From AP-15 sp963789025 (GTDB lineage Bacteria > Pseudomonadota > Alphaproteobacteria > ATCC43930 > CGMCC-115725), in the NCBI GenBank assembly GCA_963789025.1, contig CAWBIT010000005.1:434001-498000 (forward strand): 64,000 nucleotides of DNA. The letters run 5' to 3'. Below the pieces are notes generated by a model. That model did no database searches. It saw nothing but the letters and a program-made list of their open reading frames with translations, and was not told the origin of the DNA. Shown in pieces: positions 16,357-25,216 of the stretch (the stretch's first letter is position 1; each line of letters begins with the position of its first letter). A program made the position numbers and the translations under genes.

Positions 16357-18552
16357 GTGAACGGCGGGAGCAACATCACGCCGGAGCTCGCCGCCGAGCA
16401 CGGCCTGACTGCGGAGGAGTTCGAGCGCGCCGTCGCGATCCTCGGGCGCACGCCGAACACGACCGAGCTCGGGATATTCTCGGTGATGTGGAGTGAGCAC
16501 TGCTCGTACAAATCATCGAAGATCTGGCTCCAGACATTGCCGACGACCGGGCCGCGGGTGATCTGCGGGCCGGGCGAGAATGCCGGGGTGGTCGACATCG
16601 GGGATGGCGACGCGGTCGTCTTCAAGGTCGAGAGCCACAACCACCCCTCCTTCATCGAACCTTATCAGGGCGCGGCGACCGGGGTCGGCGGCATTCTGCG
16701 CGACGTGTTTACGATGGGCGCGAGGCCGATCGCGATCCTCAATTCACTGCGCTTCGGCAACCCCGACCACCCGCGGACCCGCCACCTCGTATCCGGCGTC
16801 GTGAGCGGGATCGGCGGCTACGGCAACTGCGTCGGCGTGCCGACGGTCGGCGGCGAGTGCGAGTTCCACGCCTCGTACGACGGGAACATCCTGGTCAACG
16901 CGATGTGCGTCGGGCTCGCCCGCACCGACCGGATCTTCTATTCGGCCGCCGCCGGGCCAGGCAACCTCGTGGTCTATGTCGGCGCCAAGACCGGACGGGA
17001 CGGCATCCACGGCGCAACGATGGCTTCGGCCCAGTTCGGCGGTGACGCCGGGGAGAAGCGGCCGACCGTGCAGGTCGGCGATCCGTTCACCGAGAAATTG
17101 CTGATCGAGGCCTGCCTCGAGCTGATGGAAGAGGACGCTATCGTCGCGATCCAGGACATGGGCGCGGCCGGGTTGACGTCTTCCTCGGTCGAGATGGCCG
17201 GCAAGGGCGGGCTCGGCATCGATCTCGATCTCGACCGGGTGCCGGTTCGCGAGAGCGGCATGACGCTGTACGAAATCATGCTGAGCGAAAGCCAGGAGCG
17301 CATGCTGATGATCCTGCGCCCCGGCAGCGAGGCGGAGGCCCGCCACATTTTCGAGAAATGGGAACTGGACTTCGCGGTGATCGGGCGGGTCACCGACACC
17401 GGGCGGCTGGTGCTGCGGAGCGGCGGAGAATTCGCTGCCGAGATTCCGGTCGGGCCCTTGGTCACCGAAGCGCCGGTCTACCGGCGGCCATGGCGGCGTC
17501 CCGATCCCGAACCGGAAATCGACCCGGCTTCGCTTCCCGAACGCGACCCGCTCGACTGCCTGCGGCGGCTGATCGCCTCACCGGCGCTCGCCTCGAAACG
17601 TTGGATCTGGGAGCAGTACGACCACCTCGTGATGGGCAACACGGTCAAGCGGCCCGGGGGCGACGCCGCGGTAATTAGAGTTTCTCCATCAGGTAAGGCC
17701 CTGGCGCTGGCGACCGACTGCACGCCGCGCTACTGCCGCGCCGATCCGGTGCGCGGCGGCGCGCAAGCCGTCGCCGAGAGCTGGCGCAACCTGACTGCGG
17801 TCGGCGCCCAGCCGCTGGCGATCACCGACAACATGAATTTCGGCAACCCGGAGCGGCCCGAGATCATGGGCCAGTTTGTCGGCGCGATCGAGGGCATGCG
17901 GGAGGCTTGTCTCGCCCTCGACTACCCGGTCGTCTCGGGCAATGTGTCGCTCTACAACGAGACGAGCGGCCGGGCAATTCTGCCGACCCCGGTGATCGGC
18001 GGCGTCGGACTGATCGCCGATGCAGGCACCGCGGTCGATCTCGCGCTGAAGCGCGACGGGGATGCCGTGATCCTGATCGGCGACACGAGCGGCCATCTCG
18101 GCGCGTCCTTGTATCTGCGCGAAATCGAAGGCCGCGAGGCAGGCCCGCCGCCGGATATCGATCTCGCCGCCGAACGCCGCAACGGCGATTTCATCCGAGC
18201 CATGATCCGCGGCGGATCTGTCGCCGCCTGTCACGATTTGTCGGATGGCGGGCTTCTCGTCGCGCTCGCCGAGATGGCGATGGCGGGTATGCGCGGCCTC
18301 ACGCTCGGCCCCTTCCCGCAAGAATTGCCGCTTCATGCCTATCTGTTCGGCGAAGACCAGGCGCGTTACTTGATCGAAACGCCTGATCCCAAGACGGTGC
18401 TGGAGGCGGCAGGCGCGGCAGGGGTTCCGGCCCGCCTCATTGGCGTGGTCGGTGGGGCTTCGTTGACACTCTCTGGCGGCGGTGCCATATCGGTTGACAC
18501 ACTGAAGATCACCAACGAGGCTTGGCTGCCGGGTTATATGGTGCAGGCTTGA
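16357..18552 (+). CDS. purL: Phosphoribosylformylglycinamidine synthase subunit PurL
   Basis: The 731-residue synthetase subunit of FGAM synthase, the short (non-fused) PurL type used with PurQ and PurS. It begins at a GTG and shows the conserved MWSEHCSYKSSK motif near residue 45, the ATP/FGAR-binding KVESHNHPS and QGAATGVGG segments, the GTVKRPGGDAAV-like region (written here as NTVKRPGGDA) in the second half and a C-terminal Gly-rich AIRS domain (HDLSDGGL). Length is standard. It lies downstream of purQ across an inverted repeat, and BolA follows after 17 bp, so the genes probably form one transcription unit. Confidence 0.97.
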   Translation: MNGGSNITPELAAEHGLTAEEFERAVAILGRTPNTTELGIFSVMWSEHCSYKSSKIWLQTLPTTGPRVICGPGENAGVVDIGDGDAVVFKVESHNHPSFIEPYQGAATGVGGILRDVFTMGARPIAILNSLRFGNPDHPRTRHLVSGVVSGIGGYGNCVGVPTVGGECEFHASYDGNILVNAMCVGLARTDRIFYSAAAGPGNLVVYVGAKTGRDGIHGATMASAQFGGDAGEKRPTVQVGDPFTEKLLIEACLELMEEDAIVAIQDMGAAGLTSSSVEMAGKGGLGIDLDLDRVPVRESGMTLYEIMLSESQERMLMILRPGSEAEARHIFEKWELDFAVIGRVTDTGRLVLRSGGEFAAEIPVGPLVTEAPVYRRPWRRPDPEPEIDPASLPERDPLDCLRRLIASPALASKRWIWEQYDHLVMGNTVKRPGGDAAVIRVSPSGKALALATDCTPRYCRADPVRGGAQAVAESWRNLTAVGAQPLAITDNMNFGNPERPEIMGQFVGAIEGMREACLALDYPVVSGNVSLYNETSGRAILPTPVIGGVGLIADAGTAVDLALKRDGDAVILIGDTSGHLGASLYLREIEGREAGPPPDIDLAAERRNGDFIRAMIRGGSVAACHDLSDGGLLVALAEMAMAGMRGLTLGPFPQELPLHAYLFGEDQARYLIETPDPKTVLEAAGAAGVPARLIGVVGGASLTLSGGGAISVDTLKITNEAWLPGYMVQA

Positions 18553-18569
18553 GCGGAGGAAGTCGCGGG

Positions 18570-18806
18570 ATGGCAATGGACGCGGCGATGATCGAGCGGC
18601 TGATCAAGGAATGCCTGCCCGACGCCCAGGTCTCGATCGAAGATCTGCGCGGCGACGGCGATCATTACGCGGCGCATGTCGTTTCCGGCGCATTTCGCGG
18701 CAAGACGCGGGTCCAGCAACACCAGATGGTGTACCAGGCGTTGCGTGGCCGGATGGGCAACGAGCTGCACGCGCTCGCCTTGCAGACCGGCGCCGCCGAG
18801 GACTGA
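18570..18806 (+). CDS. BolA family protein
   Basis: A 78-residue BolA-type protein (short IbaG/YrbA-like class) with the family pattern DGDHYAAHVVSGAFRGK, in which His near residue 28 and the loop that follows it contact [2Fe-2S] clusters, and the helix QQHQMVYQALRGRM. BolA proteins pair with monothiol glutaredoxins to handle iron-sulphur clusters, and exactly such a gene follows 47 bp later. The upstream purL, with which it is co-oriented at 17 bp, is a frequent neighbour in alphaproteobacteria. The start is the ATG at 18570 rather than the in-frame 18522. Confidence 0.93.
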   Translation: MAMDAAMIERLIKECLPDAQVSIEDLRGDGDHYAAHVVSGAFRGKTRVQQHQMVYQALRGRMGNELHALALQTGAAED

Positions 18807-18853
18807 ACGCAACCTTCGCAACGGCAACTTTCGCGAAATCGAGGACAAGGAAA

Positions 18854-19186
18854 ATGGACGACACGGTTCAACAGCGCATCCGCCAGAACATCTCCGAGAC
18901 CCCCGTCGTGCTGTTCATGAAGGGATCGCCGGTCTTCCCGCAATGCGGGTTTTCGGCTGCGGTGGTGCAGATCCTCAGCCATCTCGGGGTCAAGTTCAAA
19001 GGCGTCGATGTGTTGACCGACCCGGGTATCCGCCAAGGGATCAAAGAATTTTCAAATTGGCCGACGATTCCGCAGCTCTATGTCCAGGGCGAGTTCGTCG
19101 GCGGCTGCGACATCATCCGCGAGATGTTCGAAACCGGCGAATTGCAGCAGCTCTTCGAACAGAAGGGCGTTCCCGTCCGCGCTTGA
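18854..19186 (+). CDS. grxD: Monothiol glutaredoxin, Grx4 family
   Basis: A 110-residue cytosolic Grx4-type monothiol glutaredoxin. The signature active site is CGFS at residues 31-34, preceded by FMKGSP, with the glutathione-binding WPTIPQLY and the C-terminal GGCDI motif. Such proteins bind a bridging [2Fe-2S] cluster, alone or as a heterodimer with BolA, and deliver it to apo-proteins. The gene directly follows the BolA gene, matching this partnership. The start at 18854 follows AAGGAAA; the longer open frame upstream is not conserved. Confidence 0.95.
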   Translation: MDDTVQQRIRQNISETPVVLFMKGSPVFPQCGFSAAVVQILSHLGVKFKGVDVLTDPGIRQGIKEFSNWPTIPQLYVQGEFVGGCDIIREMFETGELQQLFEQKGVPVRA

Positions 19187-19199
19187 GCATCGCCCTCGA

Positions 19200-19673
19200 T
19201 CAGCCGGCAGTAATGTGGCTGCGAAAAGTCAGCGGATCGTCGATGTTCGGCATCGGCTCCCCGCTGCCGCCCGTCCCGCGGAGAGTGATCGTCCCATAGC
19301 CCAGGAGACGACCAAGGACCGACTGGTAAACATCAACGCTTTCGACCCTGCTCCGATTCATCTCGAGCGTGCGGCGGGCAATCAGACGTTCTTTATAGAT
19401 GACCCGTCGATCAGTTATTGCCAGTTCGGTTGTCCACCGCTTGATGAACTTACCAAAGGCCGAAGATAGCGCCAATAACCCCAAAATGATCGCTGCTATG
19501 GCCAGCGCCAGGCTGAGGTTCGGGTTATCAGCCGTATACCACGCCGAAACGACTGTGATTATACAAATGATAATGAGAAAGATCGCCCATCGATAGATAA
19601 TCCAATGCAGCTTCGTCGAGTAGACGATCGTCTCCCCAGGCTGCAAAACCTTTCTCACGTAGCGTATGGGCAC
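19200..19673 (-). CDS. PH-domain membrane protein (bPH2 / DUF304)
   Basis: A 157-residue protein with a bacterial PH (bPH2, YdbS/DUF304) domain. Two adjacent hydrophobic segments (IIYRWAIFLIIICIITVV and the Leu/Ala-rich LALAIAAIILGLLAL) form a membrane hairpin, followed by the conserved TTELAITDRRVIYKE and ESVDVYQSVLGRLLGYG strands. A GTG at 19673 with AAGGA upstream is the likely start. A longer open frame extends into the threonine aldolase gene but is a shadow there. Its role is unknown; homologues sit in the inner membrane. It is convergent with grxD. Confidence 0.82.
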   Translation of the reverse strand: MPIRYVRKVLQPGETIVYSTKLHWIIYRWAIFLIIICIITVVSAWYTADNPNLSLALAIAAIILGLLALSSAFGKFIKRWTTELAITDRRVIYKERLIARRTLEMNRSRVESVDVYQSVLGRLLGYGTITLRGTGGSGEPMPNIDDPLTFRSHITAG

Positions 19674-19738
19674 GGCTATCCTTGCCGGTATAGTTGTCGG
19701 CCCGTGCTCCTCGAGCCTCCCCGAGATGACACGGCAAC

Positions 19739-20857
19739 TCACCCTCTTAGGTTGGCGCGTCGGCGCGGCGGGCGCAACTCGCTCGGCGATACGTATTTTG
19801 CACACTCGGTGCCGCGCGAAGCCGCTGCCGGGCTGAGATGTCGGCACAGGGCTGCGGCGAGCGCATCCGCCTCGGCTTCCGTCGTGTCGAAACGGCACAC
19901 GAAACGGGCCAGTGTGCGGCTTCGGCGGTAGAACCGGAAGCCGTCTCGCTCCAACAAATCCATCGTCCCATCCGGGAGTTCGAGAAAGATCTCGTTCGCC
20001 TCGACCGGGGCCAGCAGCCGGGCGGCCGGAATGTCGCGCAGCGCGGCGGCGATGCGCGCGGCGATCCGGTTCGAGGCCCGCGCCATCTCGAGCCAGAGAC
20101 CGTTCTCGACATAGGCGATCAGCTGCGCCGACGCGAAACGCATTTTGGACCAGACCTGGCCGGCGCGGCGGAGCTGCACCGCAAGGCCGTCCGCGAGGTC
20201 GGGCGAAAAGACAACGATCGCGTCGCACAACGCCCCGCCATTCTTGGTGGCCCCGAACGACATGATGTCGACCCCGGATCTCCAGGTCGCATCGGCTGGG
20301 CTGCACTCGAGACGCGTCACGGCATTCGCGAAGCGAGCCCCATCCATGTGGAGCCTGAGACCGCGCCGCTCGGTGACCTCGGCCAGGGCCCGGATCTCGT
20401 CGAGGGTATAGACCGCTCCGAGATCGGACGCCTGGGTCAAGCTGATCGCGCTCGGCTGACCTCTGTGAAGCTGCGCCGGCGAGATCCCCGCCAGTGTCTC
20501 GGCCAGGAGACCAGCGTCGATTTTGCCGTATTGGCCGCCGATCGCAACGAGCTTGAGGCCGCCGCCGAAGAACCCCGCGGCGTTGGCCTCGGACGTGTTG
20601 ATGTGCGCAATTTCGCTGCAATAGACGATGCCCCAGGACGGGCCGAGCGCCGCCAGAGCCAAGGCATTGGCGGCGGTCCCGGTGGCGACCGGAAAAACCC
20701 GCACCGAGGTGTCGAACAGGTCTGAAAAGCGCCGCTGCAGCTCCGCCGTCCACTCGTCGGCCCCGTACCCCAACGCGGTGTCGTGATTGGCCCGAACCAG
20801 CGCTTCTAAGATTTGCGGTGCGGCTCGGCCTGTGTTGTCGCTGCGATAGTCGGTCAT
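19739..20857 (-). CDS. ltaE: Low-specificity L-threonine aldolase
   Basis: A 372-residue PLP enzyme of fold type I that cleaves threonine and allo-threonine to glycine and acetaldehyde. It begins YRSDNTGRAAPQILEAL, shows the LHMDGARFANA segment that contacts the cofactor, and the Schiff-base lysine in SFGATKNGGA. The length fits, apart from a basic C-terminal tail of about 20 residues. The ATG at 20857 is chosen because the motif begins four residues later; a longer frame from 21118 overlaps another gene. It is upstream of the PH-domain gene on the same strand with 65 bp between them. Confidence 0.9.
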   Translation of the reverse strand: MTDYRSDNTGRAAPQILEALVRANHDTALGYGADEWTAELQRRFSDLFDTSVRVFPVATGTAANALALAALGPSWGIVYCSEIAHINTSEANAAGFFGGGLKLVAIGGQYGKIDAGLLAETLAGISPAQLHRGQPSAISLTQASDLGAVYTLDEIRALAEVTERRGLRLHMDGARFANAVTRLECSPADATWRSGVDIMSFGATKNGGALCDAIVVFSPDLADGLAVQLRRAGQVWSKMRFASAQLIAYVENGLWLEMARASNRIAARIAAALRDIPAARLLAPVEANEIFLELPDGTMDLLERDGFRFYRRSRTLARFVCRFDTTEAEADALAAALCRHLSPAAASRGTECAKYVSPSELRPPRRRANLRG

Positions 20858-20888
20858 TGCGGTCGCTTCCGTGGTCGCGCGTGCAACC

Positions 20889-22478
20889 TTACCCCTTTTT
20901 GCCGGGGACGCCACGGGAGTGAGCCAAGCGGAGCACGACCATATGCGGACCGCGCGGTTGGCCGGCATAAGCGGGGGCGCGCAGGTGCGCACCGCGCAGA
21001 ACCGTCGGTTGGGCCCGGCCCCGCAACTGTATCGACGCGGTGCGGATGGACTTGGCGCCGCCTTTCCGCGATAGCCGCATAGACGCATGGATGACGGGCG
21101 AATTCGCCGTCGCGGCAAGGGCGACCCGCTGGGCCAAGGCGGGGGCTATCTGCGGCGAGGCCATCAGCACCGGCGCGTCCCGCAACCGCTTTTCAGGCAG
21201 GGAAACGCGTGCGGGCGCGATCGAGCGTCCATTAGTGAAGACCAACCGCGGGACCACGGTCGCGAACAGCCGGTTGGCGAAATCCTCGTGGAACGTTTCC
21301 AAAGGCGGCTCTCCGTCCGCTCGCACCCCGATCGCACTGACATCTTGAACAGTCCCGAAATTCAGGTTGCGAACGTAATCAAGATCCCGCGAATAGCTCG
21401 GCCAATAAGCCTCACCCGGAGCGAGCGGGAACCACGCGACCGTGGCTCCTTCCTCCGAGCTCAGCCCGACACCAGGCGTGCCGAGGAACGCCACGACCGA
21501 CGGTGCATAAGGCGGCCGCGCCACGTAGCGTCCGGGAACCCAAGCCCAGTGGTCGTCAATAAGCGCCCACCGGCCATAATGCGACGGGGCGAAACCCCAG
21601 GGCTGATCGTCGAGCCAGGTCCAACCCCACGGCGCAATCCAGCTCCAATGCCCGAAGCGATAGGGCGCCCAGTCTTCCGATTGGGTCGGAAACCATACGG
21701 GACCGTATTGCGCGTTGATCTTCCACATGCCGGCGGAATCGAGCTCGTCATAGCCGGTCATGTATCGGGAAACGTAATAGGGCGTGGCAAGGCGCATCTC
21801 GTCGTAGTCGTGGTCGCGGCACCACGCGACAAAGTCATCCGCTGTCGCCTGTTCGATCGAGATGGCGTCAGCCGACTCCGACTCGGTCAGGACCGCGGCT
21901 TGACCCCCCTCGATGCGTCTTTCGCCGCCCGCTCCGGTGAAATGCGCCTTTCCGTCGAAAACCGCTACGCGCAGTGGCCCGTCCCCGTCTGCGGCCTCGA
22001 TGTCGTAAGTGCCGGGAGCCGCCAGCCGGACGCCGCCCTGCTGAACATCGACCTCCACAGTTTCATCTTCGCCGGCCTGGCGCAAATGAAGGCCGATGCG
22101 GCCGCGCGAAAGGAGTATTTGAGTAAGCCCGTCACGCAAGCTTGCGATTTCGATCTCGCTGCCATTGGACAGGTCGATTGTATTGGCGCCGATGCGGATC
22201 TCGCCGCGGGCTTGCGGGTCGGTTCGCAGTGCTTCCCCGGCGAAGATCGGCTGGTTCAATACCGCATCGGCCCAGGCGCTCCCACTGGAGACTCGGAGGT
22301 CGACATTGCCCGAGACAAGGCTCACCCGCCCGACGCGGTCCGGCGGCGACCAGTCGGACGGCAAAGGCGCGCTCGCCTCGACAGCCGGCACTGCCTCGGC
22401 CTCACTCATCTCTTGCGCGATTGCCGGGACGAGCCCAGCAACCATTGCGATGCAACAGGTGCAGATAAACAATCGCAT
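20889..22478 (-). CDS. FecR domain / DUF6600 secreted protein
   Basis: A 529-residue exported protein. A signal peptide (MRLFICTCCIAMVAGLVPA) precedes a FecR-like domain (VGRVSLVSGNVDLRV to the glycine-rich turn around residue 190) and then a DUF6600 region with repeated aromatic motifs, including DWAPYRFGHWSWIAPWG, APSHYGRWALI and WAWVPGRYV. A low-complexity basic tail ends in VPGKKG. In other bacteria such proteins are peripheral envelope proteins of unknown function; the FecR part here is not linked to an ECF sigma factor. It is 31 bp upstream of the threonine aldolase gene on the same strand. Confidence 0.8.
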   Translation of the reverse strand: MRLFICTCCIAMVAGLVPAIAQEMSEAEAVPAVEASAPLPSDWSPPDRVGRVSLVSGNVDLRVSSGSAWADAVLNQPIFAGEALRTDPQARGEIRIGANTIDLSNGSEIEIASLRDGLTQILLSRGRIGLHLRQAGEDETVEVDVQQGGVRLAAPGTYDIEAADGDGPLRVAVFDGKAHFTGAGGERRIEGGQAAVLTESESADAISIEQATADDFVAWCRDHDYDEMRLATPYYVSRYMTGYDELDSAGMWKINAQYGPVWFPTQSEDWAPYRFGHWSWIAPWGWTWLDDQPWGFAPSHYGRWALIDDHWAWVPGRYVARPPYAPSVVAFLGTPGVGLSSEEGATVAWFPLAPGEAYWPSYSRDLDYVRNLNFGTVQDVSAIGVRADGEPPLETFHEDFANRLFATVVPRLVFTNGRSIAPARVSLPEKRLRDAPVLMASPQIAPALAQRVALAATANSPVIHASMRLSRKGGAKSIRTASIQLRGRAQPTVLRGAHLRAPAYAGQPRGPHMVVLRLAHSRGVPGKKG

Positions 22479-22610
22479 GGGTCTAACCCCCAAGCGTCCC
22501 CTGCCGAAACTTTAGCAGATAATTGTCACGGACAATCGACAAATTGCAGCAATCGCGGTTAACTCGCGAGCCCTGATGGATACATTCGGCTTACCGGAAG
22601 TTTTCGGATA

Positions 22611-24425
22611 ATGATTGGGTTACTACCCGAGGACATTGCCGTCGTCGTGCTCGGACCGGGGGGCGCCGCGCTCGGCCGGCGACTGCGGACGGCGCTGGCC
22701 GGCGCTCGGCTGCACGGGCCGCGCGCACATCCCGGCGACTGGGATGAGACCTACGATCGGGTGTCGACCCATATCGGCCAGCTGTTCGAAGCGGGTCGGC
22801 CGATTGTCGGTATCTGCGCTGCCGGCATCCTGATCCGCTCGGTCGCACCCTTTCTCGGCGCCAAGCAGGAGGAGCCGGCGGTCGTCGCGGTCGCCGAGGA
22901 CGGCTCGGTAGCGGTGCCGCTGATCGGCGGACATCATGGCGCCAATGCGCTGGCCCGCGCGATTGCCGAGCTTAATGGCAGCATCGCGGCGATAACCACA
23001 GCCGGGGATGTGCGCCTCGGCATCGCGTTGGATGAGCCGCCGCCCGGCTGGCATATCGCCAACCCAGACAAGGTGAAGCCGATCGTGTCGGCGCTCCTTC
23101 GGGGCGACCCGGTTTCCCTAGTCGACGAAACCGGCTGCGCCGGATGGCTGCGGGCCGGAGCGATCCGCTGGACGGAACAGAGCTATCGACGGGTCGTCGT
23201 GACCGACCGCGTGGGGGAAGCCGAAACTGACGCCCTGGTATTTCATCCGTCGGTCCTGGCGCTCGGCATCGGATGCGAGCGCGGCTGTTCCTGGGAGGAA
23301 ATCGCGGATCTCGCGCGCTCGACGCTCGCCGAGGCGGGGCTCGCGGCAGGTGCGGTCGCGGCCGTCGTGTCGGTCGAGCTAAAGCTTGCCGAGCCGGCGA
23401 TCCATGCGCTTGCGGCGGAACTCGGGGTGCCGGCGCGGTTTTTTCCCGCCTCACGTCTCCTCGTCGAGACCCCGCGTCTCTCGGAACGCTCGCCTGCGGC
23501 GTTTCGGGCGACCGGCTGTTGGGGGATCGCCGAAGGGGCGGCGCTCGCCGCCGCTGGACCGGATGGGGTGCTGGTCGTGCCAAAGCGCAAGTCGCGACGC
23601 GCGACTTGCGCCATCGCGCGCGCGCCGCAGCCGATCATTGCCGAGGCGATTGGCCGCCCGCGCGGCAGGCTCGCAATCATCGGCATTGGCCCGGGTGATC
23701 CGGGCTGGCGCACGCCGGAGGCGAGCGCAGCGCTGGCGCAAGCGAGCGATGTGGTCGGTTATAGCCTTTATCTGGACCTGCTCGGCCGCGCGATCGAGGG
23801 CAAGAGTTGCCATTCGAGCGCGATCGGGGACGAGGAGGCGCGGGTCCGCCTGGCGCTCGATCTCGCCGCGGCGGGAGGGTCGGTGGCGCTCGTCTCCTCC
23901 GGAGACGCCGGCATCTACGGCTTGGCGCCGCTCGTCTTCGAGCTGCTCGATACCAAGGCGAAGCCGGAATGGCGCACGATCGATCTTATGGTCATTCCGG
24001 GCATCTCTGCGTTTCAGGCCGCCGCCGCACGCGCCGGCGGCCCGCTCGGCCATGATTTCTGCGTGATCTCTCTGTCGGATCTGATGACCTCCTGGGAGAC
24101 GATCCAAACTCGGCTCGAGGCTGCGGCAATGGGCGATTTTGTCGTCGCGCTCTACAACCCGCGCTCGGCGCGACGGCAGGTCCAACTGGCCGAGGCCACG
24201 GATATTTTGCTGCGGCTTCGCTCGCCCGAGACACCAGTCTTTATCGGCCGCAATCTCGGGCGTGACGAGGAACAACGGCAAGTCATCTGCTTGTCGGAAC
24301 TGGCCGGCGCCGACATCGACATGCTGACAATCGTCCTCGTCGGCAACAGCTGCACTCGCCGGATCGACGGCGATTCCCCGCGCCTCTACACGCCGCGCGG
24401 CTATTTCGAGCGCAGCTTCCCGTGA
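22611..24425 (+). CDS. cobJ: Cobalt-precorrin-5A hydrolase / precorrin-3B C17-methyltransferase fusion
   Basis: A 604-residue fusion used in cobalamin (vitamin B12) synthesis. The N-terminal 340 residues contain CbiG-type segments (GICAAGILIRSVAP, PLIGGHHGANALA, then a CbiG C-terminal domain with GIGCERGCSWEE). The C-terminal 260 residues are a tetrapyrrole methylase: GRLAIIGIGPGDPGW (SAM loop), SSGDAGIYGLA and PGISAFQAAA. It would methylate precorrin-3B at C17 with ring contraction, while the CbiG portion opens a lactone in the anaerobic route. Its stop overlaps the cobM start (GTGA). No B12 riboswitch consensus was seen upstream. Confidence 0.93.
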   Translation: MIGLLPEDIAVVVLGPGGAALGRRLRTALAGARLHGPRAHPGDWDETYDRVSTHIGQLFEAGRPIVGICAAGILIRSVAPFLGAKQEEPAVVAVAEDGSVAVPLIGGHHGANALARAIAELNGSIAAITTAGDVRLGIALDEPPPGWHIANPDKVKPIVSALLRGDPVSLVDETGCAGWLRAGAIRWTEQSYRRVVVTDRVGEAETDALVFHPSVLALGIGCERGCSWEEIADLARSTLAEAGLAAGAVAAVVSVELKLAEPAIHALAAELGVPARFFPASRLLVETPRLSERSPAAFRATGCWGIAEGAALAAAGPDGVLVVPKRKSRRATCAIARAPQPIIAEAIGRPRGRLAIIGIGPGDPGWRTPEASAALAQASDVVGYSLYLDLLGRAIEGKSCHSSAIGDEEARVRLALDLAAAGGSVALVSSGDAGIYGLAPLVFELLDTKAKPEWRTIDLMVIPGISAFQAAAARAGGPLGHDFCVISLSDLMTSWETIQTRLEAAAMGDFVVALYNPRSARRQVQLAEATDILLRLRSPETPVFIGRNLGRDEEQRQVICLSELAGADIDMLTIVLVGNSCTRRIDGDSPRLYTPRGYFERSFP

Positions 24426-25216
24426 CGGTGCATTTCATCGGGGCCGGCCCCGGCGCGCCTGACCTGATTACGGTCCGCGGGCTGCGGCTGATCGAGCGCT
24501 GCCCGGTTTGTCTCTACGCGGGTTCGCTGGTGCCGGTCGAGATCCTGGCTTCGGCCCCGCCGGGCGCGCTGATGATCGACACCGCGCCGTTGACCCTTGA
24601 CAAGATCGTCGGCCATATCGCGGACGCCGATCGCCGACAGCTCGACGTCGCCCGGCTGCATTCCGGAGATCCGTCGCTCTATGGCGCGATCGCCGAGCAG
24701 ATGCGGCGGCTCGACGCACTCGGCATCCCGTTCGACGTGACGCCGGGGGTGCCTTCTTTTGCCGCAGCGGCGGCCGCGCTCGGCCGCGAGCTGACCCTGC
24801 CGGAAATCGCCCAGACCGTGATCCTGACGCGCACCGCGACGCGCTCCTCGCCGATGCCCGAGCGCGAGACCCTCGAACGGCTCGGCGCGAGCGGCGCGAC
24901 CTTGGCAATCCATTTGTCGATCAACAATCTCGCTCGGATCGTGCGAGCGCTGACGCCGCGGTACGGGCCGGATTGTCCCGTGGTTGTCGCCTACCGGGTC
25001 AGCTGGCCGGACGAGCGCTTGATCCGCGGCACTCTCGCCGATATCCGCGACAAGGTGAAGGAGGCGCAAATCACGCGCACCGCGCTGGTGCTGGTCGGCC
25101 ATGCCCTTGCCGGGGACTCAGCGCCCGAGAGCCGGCTCTATGCCGCCGACCATCACCATTTGATGCGTCCGCGTCCCACCCGAAGAGAGCTTCGAGATGA
25201 ACGAGACGGCTTTTAA
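24422..25216 (+). CDS. cobM: Precorrin-4 C11-methyltransferase
   Basis: A 264-residue tetrapyrrole methylase that adds the C11 methyl in B12 synthesis. It starts at a GTG that overlaps the cobJ stop by four bases. Signatures are FIGAGPGAPDL at the N-terminus, the LYAGSLVP segment, LHSGDPSLYGA and TPGVPSFAAAAAALG. The TRTATRSSPMP block is typical of CobM/CbiF. It is coupled to cobJ upstream and overlaps the following cyclase gene by 20 bp. Other cob genes are not in the window. Confidence 0.95.
   Translation: MTVHFIGAGPGAPDLITVRGLRLIERCPVCLYAGSLVPVEILASAPPGALMIDTAPLTLDKIVGHIADADRRQLDVARLHSGDPSLYGAIAEQMRRLDALGIPFDVTPGVPSFAAAAAALGRELTLPEIAQTVILTRTATRSSPMPERETLERLGASGATLAIHLSINNLARIVRALTPRYGPDCPVVVAYRVSWPDERLIRGTLADIRDKVKEAQITRTALVLVGHALAGDSAPESRLYAADHHHLMRPRPTRRELRDERDGF

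Noticed and set aside
19674..20753. Upstream extension of the PH-domain protein
   Set aside because: This part overlaps the threonine aldolase in another frame and has an arginine-rich shadow composition.
21087..22562. A 491-residue plus-strand open frame
   Set aside because: It lies antisense to the FecR/DUF6600 gene, which has a signal peptide and conserved motifs; the shadow has none.
22479..22610. Possible cobalamin riboswitch before cobJ
   Set aside because: The gap is short and lacks the conserved B12-box elements (GCCACTG-type); nothing supports an RNA structure.
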